Assembly: GCA_946479725.1 (NCBI GenBank)
Contig: CAMLHB010000033.1
Coordinates: forward strand, 1-18,091
DNA from: an uncultured Actinomycetes bacterium
GTDB lineage: Bacteria > Actinomycetota > Thermoleophilia > Solirubrobacterales > 70-9
Direction: 5' to 3'
Length of the DNA: 18,091 bases
Shown: positions 14,053-18,091 of the stretch, one piece after another
How positions within the stretch are numbered: the first letter of the stretch is position 1
Layout of the letters: each line of letters starts with the position of its first letter
Translations under genes and position numbers: made by a program
The notes under the pieces: generated by a model
Databases searched by the model: none
What the model was told of the DNA's origin: nothing
The model's input: only the letters and a program-made list of their open reading frames with translations

Positions 14053-14844
14053 ATGGGCGCCGATTCGCTCACCAGGGCCCTTGACCTTCTCCGCGCAGGT
14101 CAGGCAGGGGATAGGACGATCGACGGTGCTGAACTGGATTGGGCAACCGATTCAGTGGTTAACTTCACCGTCGACTCCTACTCCCGCCATAGCGGGAGGT
14201 ACGCCGAGGCCCGTGGACTACGCACCACGCCGTTTGAGGAGAGGTTGCTGGCTGCTCTACTTTCGACTGTCCGCCGCCAAATCGCCAAGCACCATGCACG
14301 GCCCCCCAGCGGGCGGCGGTGGCGGCTCTTGGACATTGGAGCAGGTTCCGGCCGAGACCTCCTGAGGTTGGCCGAAGAGGAGGACGTCGAGCCGATCGCC
14401 CTGGACAACTCTCCGGAGATAGTTAGTCGTCTGAAGGAGGTAGTGGCTAGCAATGACCTTCCGCCAGAGTCAGTCGTGCAATGCGATATGCGTGATCTGT
14501 CCCGGTTCTCCTCAGCGAGCTTCCACTGCGTGCGCAATCACGCCTCACTACATCACCTCCCCCTCGTCCCCGGGGAACGAGGCGCGGATGCGTCGATCGC
14601 TGAGTCGCGCCGCGTTCTCGTCGATGGCGGGGTTATGTATGTGCTGGTCCGGGCTGGCGAGGGGCTCGGTGTGATGGATACCCAGGAGGGCCTCGGCCCG
14701 CGCATCTTCCAGCTATTCTCGGCGGAATCGCTGACCGCCTTGCTTGAGCGCCACCATCTACGGACGCTCCATGCTGAACAGGTTACTTCGAGAAGGGGCA
14801 GACAGAATCTTTCCTGGCTGTTCTTTCTTGCCACGGCTATCTGA
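14053..14844 (+). CDS. Class I SAM-dependent methyltransferase
   Basis: A 263-residue cytosolic methyltransferase. The SAM-binding core begins at about residue 91 with motif I LLDIGAGSGRDLL, continues with the acidic end of strand 2 (ALDNS), motif III near VQCDMRDL and a strand-4 region RNHASLHHLP, and ends with strands 6-7 near the C-terminus. The first 85 residues form a helical cap with SYSRHSGRY, typical of small-molecule methyltransferases. The acceptor is not identifiable. It starts 3 nt after the membrane-protein gene and ends 19 nt before SelD, so it is the middle gene of a three-gene operon. Selenide or a selenium-containing intermediate is a conceivable acceptor given that neighbour, but this is inference. 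Confidence 0.87.
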   Translation: MGADSLTRALDLLRAGQAGDRTIDGAELDWATDSVVNFTVDSYSRHSGRYAEARGLRTTPFEERLLAALLSTVRRQIAKHHARPPSGRRWRLLDIGAGSGRDLLRLAEEEDVEPIALDNSPEIVSRLKEVVASNDLPPESVVQCDMRDLSRFSSASFHCVRNHASLHHLPLVPGERGADASIAESRRVLVDGGVMYVLVRAGEGLGVMDTQEGLGPRIFQLFSAESLTALLERHHLRTLHAEQVTSRRGRQNLSWLFFLATAI

Positions 14845-14863
14845 TCAATAAGCTTTCAGCGGC

Positions 14864-15895
14864 ATGACTCAGCTAACTTCACTCTGCTCCACGGGGGGGT
14901 GTGCCGCAAAGTACGACGGCTCTCTGCTGGAGACCCTTCTCGGCTCACTTCCGGAGACCTCCCGACCGGACCTACTGGTGGGCTTAAATCCACCCGACGA
15001 CGCCGCGGTCATGCAACTCGATGACCGGTCGGCGTTGATATTCACCGTCGATTTCTTTCCACCCGTCGTGGATGATCCAACCGAGTACGGTCGAATCGCC
15101 GCGAACAACGCCCTCAATGACGTCTACGCGATGGGAGGGCAACCCACCCTCGCCCTATCGATCGCCGCGTTTCCCACGGACCTCCCCCCGGACTACGCGT
15201 CGCAGATCGTCCGCGGCGCCGCCCAGCAGTGCGCCGAAGCGGGCGCTGTGCTTGCCGGCGGTCACACGATCCGCGACGAGGAGCCGAAGTTCGGTCTCGC
15301 GGTTGTCGGGCGCGTACCTCCCGATCGAATCTGGCGCAAGTCCGGAGCCATGTCCGGCGACGTCGTTCTCATCACCAAGCCAATCGGCTCGGGCATCATG
15401 GTCACGGCTCGCCGTCGCGGCGTTGTTTCCGACGAGGACTTCCGCCAAGCAGTCGGCTGGATGCTCACCCCGAGCAGGGACGCGGTTTCGATCATCTCCA
15501 CCCATTCCCCTCATGCGGTCACCGACGTGACCGGCTTTGGGCTCGCCGGCCACGCGAGCGAGGTCGCGGATCTGAGCAACGTCAGGATCACGATCGACCT
15601 TGCCGAAGTTCCACTTCTGAAGGGCGCCCGCGACTGTGCCGCCGCGGGTATCCGGACTTCGGCTGATGCCACGAACAGGAAGCTGGTCGGCGACGCGTTG
15701 ACTTACGAGCCGACCGTCGACGACTCCGCCTTGGCACTGGCGGTCGATCCCCAAACCGCTGGGGGCCTGATGATCTTCGTGGCCGCCGACAGAGCTGGCG
15801 AGCTGACCGCCGCCCTGCGCGAGAAAGGCCTTCTCGCGGCCCAGATTGGCCGCGTCGAAGAGGGCAGCGGCGTGCACCTGGCCGGCCGGATCTGA
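14864..15895 (+). CDS. selD: Selenophosphate synthetase (selenide, water dikinase)
   Basis: A 343-residue SelD, which makes selenophosphate, AMP and phosphate from selenide and ATP. The flexible N-terminal loop carries the catalytic Cys and Lys in GGCAAK (C13, K16), equivalent to Cys17 and Lys20 of the E. coli enzyme. Further hallmarks are NPPDDAAV, VDFFPPVVDDP, RIAANNALNDVYAMGG (the ATP-binding core), AGGHTIRDEEPKFGLAV, TDVTGFGLAGHASE and the late DPQTAGGL. Length and motif order are normal, so the enzyme should be active. ATG at 14864 with a weak ribosome site, probably translated from the upstream operon. No selA, selB, selenocysteine tRNA or selenoprotein is in the window. It ends 7 bp from the convergent nucleotidyltransferase, with no terminator. 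Confidence 0.95.
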   Translation: MTQLTSLCSTGGCAAKYDGSLLETLLGSLPETSRPDLLVGLNPPDDAAVMQLDDRSALIFTVDFFPPVVDDPTEYGRIAANNALNDVYAMGGQPTLALSIAAFPTDLPPDYASQIVRGAAQQCAEAGAVLAGGHTIRDEEPKFGLAVVGRVPPDRIWRKSGAMSGDVVLITKPIGSGIMVTARRRGVVSDEDFRQAVGWMLTPSRDAVSIISTHSPHAVTDVTGFGLAGHASEVADLSNVRITIDLAEVPLLKGARDCAAAGIRTSADATNRKLVGDALTYEPTVDDSALALAVDPQTAGGLMIFVAADRAGELTAALREKGLLAAQIGRVEEGSGVHLAGRI

Positions 15896-15902
15896 GGCAC
15901 GG

Positions 15903-16433
15903 TCAAACGCGCAGGCGCGCCTCTATGTCGATGCCCGCGAGGAAGCTTGCCACGCCGGGAGGCACCAGATCCCCCCAATCGCGGGAGCCGGAGGCAATCA
16001 TCGTTCGAATGTCGGTAGACGAGACCTGCTTGTCGTAGTCGGTGAAGAGAACGTCGACCTCATACCCGGCGGCATCCAGACGGCGGACCTTCTCCGTGTT
16101 CCACTCGTCCCGCACAGTGGTGGCGCAGACGCAAGACCGCGGCACGAAGTCCGGCAGCAGGTCGGGGCGCTCGATTGGAAAGGGCCCGATGACGTGGTCG
16201 AGGCCATCGTCGAACGCGGCCAGAGCGGCACGCCACATCCCACATCGCTCCCAATAGGTAAGTGGGTTCTGGGTCGCGGTCTCGCGGGCGGATCCGCCAT
16301 TGAGGTCTCGGCTCAGACCGGTGAGGCCAATATAGAGGCGGCCGTACTTTGCCGCCGCCTGTTCGAAATAGGCAAAGTGCTCTTGGTGCATGATCTGAAA
16401 CCGCCCGTGGATGCTCGCCGCCGGGAACGACAT
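15903..16433 (-). CDS. NadM-like nucleotidyltransferase
   Basis: A 176-residue nucleotidylyl transferase of the HxGH superfamily. The N-terminal phosphate loop reads HGRFQIMHQEH (9-19), and the second signature is SSTDIR (138-143). The segments NPLTYWER and VIGPFPIERPDLLPDFVP match the pattern of archaeal-type NMN adenylyltransferases (NadM). The family moves an AMP or CMP onto a phosphate-bearing acceptor; related enzymes in natural-product clusters act on phosphonates rather than NMN. As a NAD enzyme it would be redundant in most bacteria, so a cluster-specific acceptor is likely. ATG at 16433 with a poor ribosome site. It lies 17 nt downstream of the HAD gene on the same strand, forming a two-gene operon. 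Confidence 0.82.
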   Translation of the reverse strand: MSFPAASIHGRFQIMHQEHFAYFEQAAAKYGRLYIGLTGLSRDLNGGSARETATQNPLTYWERCGMWRAALAAFDDGLDHVIGPFPIERPDLLPDFVPRSCVCATTVRDEWNTEKVRRLDAAGYEVDVLFTDYDKQVSSTDIRTMIASGSRDWGDLVPPGVASFLAGIDIEARLRV

Positions 16434-16450
16434 CGCCGCGGCTTACCTAC

Positions 16451-17134
16451 CTACCTGGACAGCAGGTCGAGGACACCGTCCGCGGAGGCGACACGATGGT
16501 CGACCACTGACGAGTCGCCATCGAGCTCACCGCTCTCCACCAACATCGTGGTCATCCCGAGGTGCTTTGCCGGGGTGAGGTCTTTGGCCACACTGTCGCC
16601 GACGAAGACTGCCTCGCGAGGCTCCACTCCGAGTCGCTCGCAGACCGCGCCGAAAGGCGCCGGGTCCGGCTTGATCGGGAGGCCGTCCTCAACGCAGACC
16701 GAGGCGTCTACCTGGCTCCAGTCGGCGCCCAGGCAGGCGAACACCTTGCGCACAAGGCTCTCTTTGAAGTTCGAAAGGACCCCGACCTCTATGCCCATCT
16801 CACGCAGAGCCGTCAGCAGTGGGCCGACCGGTGGTGCGCCATTCAGCAGGGGCGCAGGGTCGAGAGCCGCAGCGGCGTCCTGGAACGCCTCCCCCGGGAC
16901 TCCCAACGACTCCAGCGCCCGAACCTTGCTCGGGTCTCCGTGCTTCTCTTTGTTCTCCGCCCGCTGCGCGCGCAATAGCTCCTTCGCCTCCTCGACCGTA
17001 CAGTCGCGCGCCGTCGCCAACACAACGTTGGCCTGTTCCTCGACGAGAGCGTCAAAAGCCGGGCACACGTACAGCGTGCCACCTACGTCGAAGATGACCG
17101 CACGCGGCTTTTGCGAAGCACTGACAGAAATAAT
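16451..17134 (-). CDS. HAD-superfamily phosphatase with an unusual start
   Basis: A HAD hydrolase of about 215-228 residues. Motif II Ser/Thr is in VGVLSN, the motif III Lys in KPDPAPF, and the motif IV acids in VFVGDSVAKDL. Motif I, with the nucleophile Asp, reads AVIFDVGGTLY and is encoded at about 17068-17101, upstream of the first ordinary start codon in this frame (GTG at 17068). Between the in-frame TAG at 17144-17146 and that motif there is no ATG, GTG, TTG or CTG. The only near-start codons are two ATTs (17134 and 17131). The coordinates given use the first ATT; the conservative ORF is 16451-17068 but would lack the active site. Either ATT initiates, or a one-base frameshift separates the gene from a GTG in another frame. 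Its substrate is unknown; it is co-directional with the nucleotidyltransferase. Confidence 0.75.
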   Translation of the reverse strand: MISVSASQKPRAVIFDVGGTLYVCPAFDALVEEQANVVLATARDCTVEEAKELLRAQRAENKEKHGDPSKVRALESLGVPGEAFQDAAAALDPAPLLNGAPPVGPLLTALREMGIEVGVLSNFKESLVRKVFACLGADWSQVDASVCVEDGLPIKPDPAPFGAVCERLGVEPREAVFVGDSVAKDLTPAKHLGMTTMLVESGELDGDSSVVDHRVASADGVLDLLSR

Positions 17135-17151
17135 GTGTGCACGCTATCAGT

Positions 17152-17188
17152 GATATAGGGTTCGGTAAAGGTTGCAGACAATGCCTAA
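17152..17188 (-). promoter_or_regulatory. Candidate promoter of the HAD/nucleotidyltransferase operon
   Basis: On the minus strand TTGTCT and TATATC (-10 at 17157-17152) are separated by about 18 nt in an A+T-rich gap. The predicted transcript would begin near 17145, only about 11 nt before the in-frame ATT at 17134, giving an almost leaderless mRNA that includes the HAD motif I. Confidence 0.35.
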
Positions 17189-17236
17189 CCTAAACATCCT
17201 GTTTCATTTTCACCTTACTTCCACCGGCGGGCAACG

Positions 17237-18091
17237 TTGAGAACGTCGGCCGTTTTAATCGTGCTGGACGGCGCCGCCGACCGGCCGGAGCCGGAGCTAA
17301 ACGGCGCCACTCCGCTGAGCCTGGCTCAAACCCCCAATCTGGACGCGATCGCCGAGCGCGGCAAGGGAAACTTGATCCAAGTTCTTCCCAACGGTGGGGC
17401 TCCCCAGACTCACTCCGGCATGCTCAGCCTGCTCGGGTACCCCGAGGCGGCGACCGAAGCGAAGCGCGGATGCCTGGAGGGCTCCGTCGTCTTCGGAGAG
17501 ATGCGGCCAGGATGCCTATATGCGCGAGGGAACCTCTCAGCGCTGGTGGATCACAGGATCCCATCGCGACGGATGAACCGTGACGTCACTCAGGGAGAGG
17601 CAGACGCCGCCGTAGCGCGCCTCAACGCCTCGGCCCCGGCGCTTGCCGAATTCCCCATCCGGTTCAAGAGCTACTCGACTTACCGCCTGGCGATCGAGAT
17701 CGAGATCGGCCGAGGCTTGGCTTCCGACGAGATCACCGGCACCGATCCCGGCTACGCGTCGGACGAGTTCGCAACGCCGAGAGCCGAGCACGACTTCACG
17801 CCCGTCGAGTCACGCCCCCTCCAGAGCTCGGCCGCGGCGCGCTTCAGCTCCGAAGCGGTGAACCAGGTGGCGCAAGCGTGCGCAAGCGTGCTCAGCGAGG
17901 ACCCGGAGAACGAGGTTCGCTGCCGCGCCGGTCGCCTCCCGATCAACTACGTGCTGATGCGAGACTTCGGCCTGGCTCTGGATCCGGTCCCGACCCTGAC
18001 CGCGCGCTGGGGAATCTCGGCCAAGTATTTCCACGACCTCCCGGTGGAGCTCGGCATCGCCAGGTACCTGGGCATGGACGACGAGGAGATC
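17237..18091 (+). CDS. Archaeal-type phosphoglycerate mutase homologue (ApgM-like), 3' end beyond the window
   Basis: The first 285 codons of a protein of the ApgM / cofactor-independent phosphoglycerate mutase family (alkaline phosphatase superfamily). Matching landmarks: VLIVLDGAADRPEPEL, a TPLSLAQTPNLDAIA segment, LSLLGYPE, RGCLEG, ARGN, EITGTDPGYA and RLPINYVLMRD. The nucleophile region differs from the usual PGSDTAH pattern: the aligned residues are PQTHSGM, so the Ser position is Thr and the following Asp is His. This may be a specialised paralogue. The TTG at 17237 is the first start codon after an in-frame TAA at 17186 and keeps the first strand and VLDG motif; the ribosome site is weak. 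It diverges from the HAD gene across about 100 bp of A+T-rich DNA. A 10-bp tandem repeat lies inside it at 17871-17890. Confidence 0.82.
   Translation, partial: MRTSAVLIVLDGAADRPEPELNGATPLSLAQTPNLDAIAERGKGNLIQVLPNGGAPQTHSGMLSLLGYPEAATEAKRGCLEGSVVFGEMRPGCLYARGNLSALVDHRIPSRRMNRDVTQGEADAAVARLNASAPALAEFPIRFKSYSTYRLAIEIEIGRGLASDEITGTDPGYASDEFATPRAEHDFTPVESRPLQSSAAARFSSEAVNQVAQACASVLSEDPENEVRCRAGRLPINYVLMRDFGLALDPVPTLTARWGISAKYFHDLPVELGIARYLGMDDEEI
17871..17890 (+). repeat. 10-bp perfect tandem repeat within the ApgM-like gene
   Basis: CGCAAGCGTG occurs twice in direct succession. Because the unit is not a multiple of three, loss or gain of a copy would shift the reading frame of the ApgM-like gene; the frame as given reads through correctly into the conserved RLPINYVLMRD segment. 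Confidence 0.7.

Noticed and set aside
14864..15895. Possibility that the SelD-like protein is an AIR synthase (PurM) or thiamine-monophosphate kinase
   Set aside because: The CxxK N-terminal loop, TDVTGFGLAGH and DPQTAGGL are SelD-specific within this fold family.
15846..17153. 435-codon plus-strand ORF across the nucleotidyltransferase and HAD genes
   Set aside because: The opposite strand encodes two clear enzyme families with complete motifs; this frame has none and is a long antisense shadow.

Overview
The window is high-GC DNA with GTG and TTG starts, short intergenic gaps and several apparently leaderless starts preceded by TANNNT boxes. Together with the large LAL-type LuxR regulator and the cytochrome P450, this points to an actinobacterium (Actinomycetota). 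A deep-branching soil lineage such as Thermoleophilia is plausible, but no marker gene here fixes the taxonomy. No tRNA, rRNA, CRISPR array or transposase was seen.

Left part (1-10530), ordinary chromosomal content: a calcineurin-like phosphoesterase coupled to a cupin; a convergent 2-oxoacid dehydrogenase E2 without adjacent E1 or E3 genes; a secreted SGNH hydrolase divergent from a lipoprotein; a non-coding stretch (3914-4277) that reads best on the minus strand as a small independent transcript (16-nt Shine-Dalgarno match, 14-codon ORF, strong terminator); a GT1-type glycosyltransferase; a decayed DedA fragment; a small membrane-anchored coiled-coil protein; a LAL/LuxR ATPase regulator; and, divergently, a cytochrome P450. 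The 377-bp gap between the last two holds two tandem hairpins and a P450 promoter.

Right part (10557-18091), accessory in character and visibly richer in A+T in places, especially 13200-14900 and 17100-17230. It opens with a two-gene minus-strand operon: a one-helix membrane protein translationally coupled (ATGA) to a caspase-like protease fused to a formylglycine-generating-enzyme (FGE)-like domain that lacks the FGE catalytic cysteines. This resembles a bacterial caspase conflict or cell-suicide system. It continues with a Nudix-like protein divergent from a plus-strand operon (two-helix membrane protein with an unidentified cytosolic domain, SAM methyltransferase, selenophosphate synthetase SelD), then a minus-strand NadM-like nucleotidyltransferase and a HAD phosphatase, and finally a divergent, window-truncated archaeal-type phosphoglycerate mutase (ApgM-like).

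The two most interesting regions are the caspase-FGE operon and the SelD-centred group. SelD lies next to a methyltransferase, a nucleotidyltransferase, a phosphatase and a phosphoglycerate-mutase homologue, with no selenocysteine machinery in view. That combination could be an undescribed selenium- or phosphorus-containing metabolite pathway; this is an inference from gene content only.
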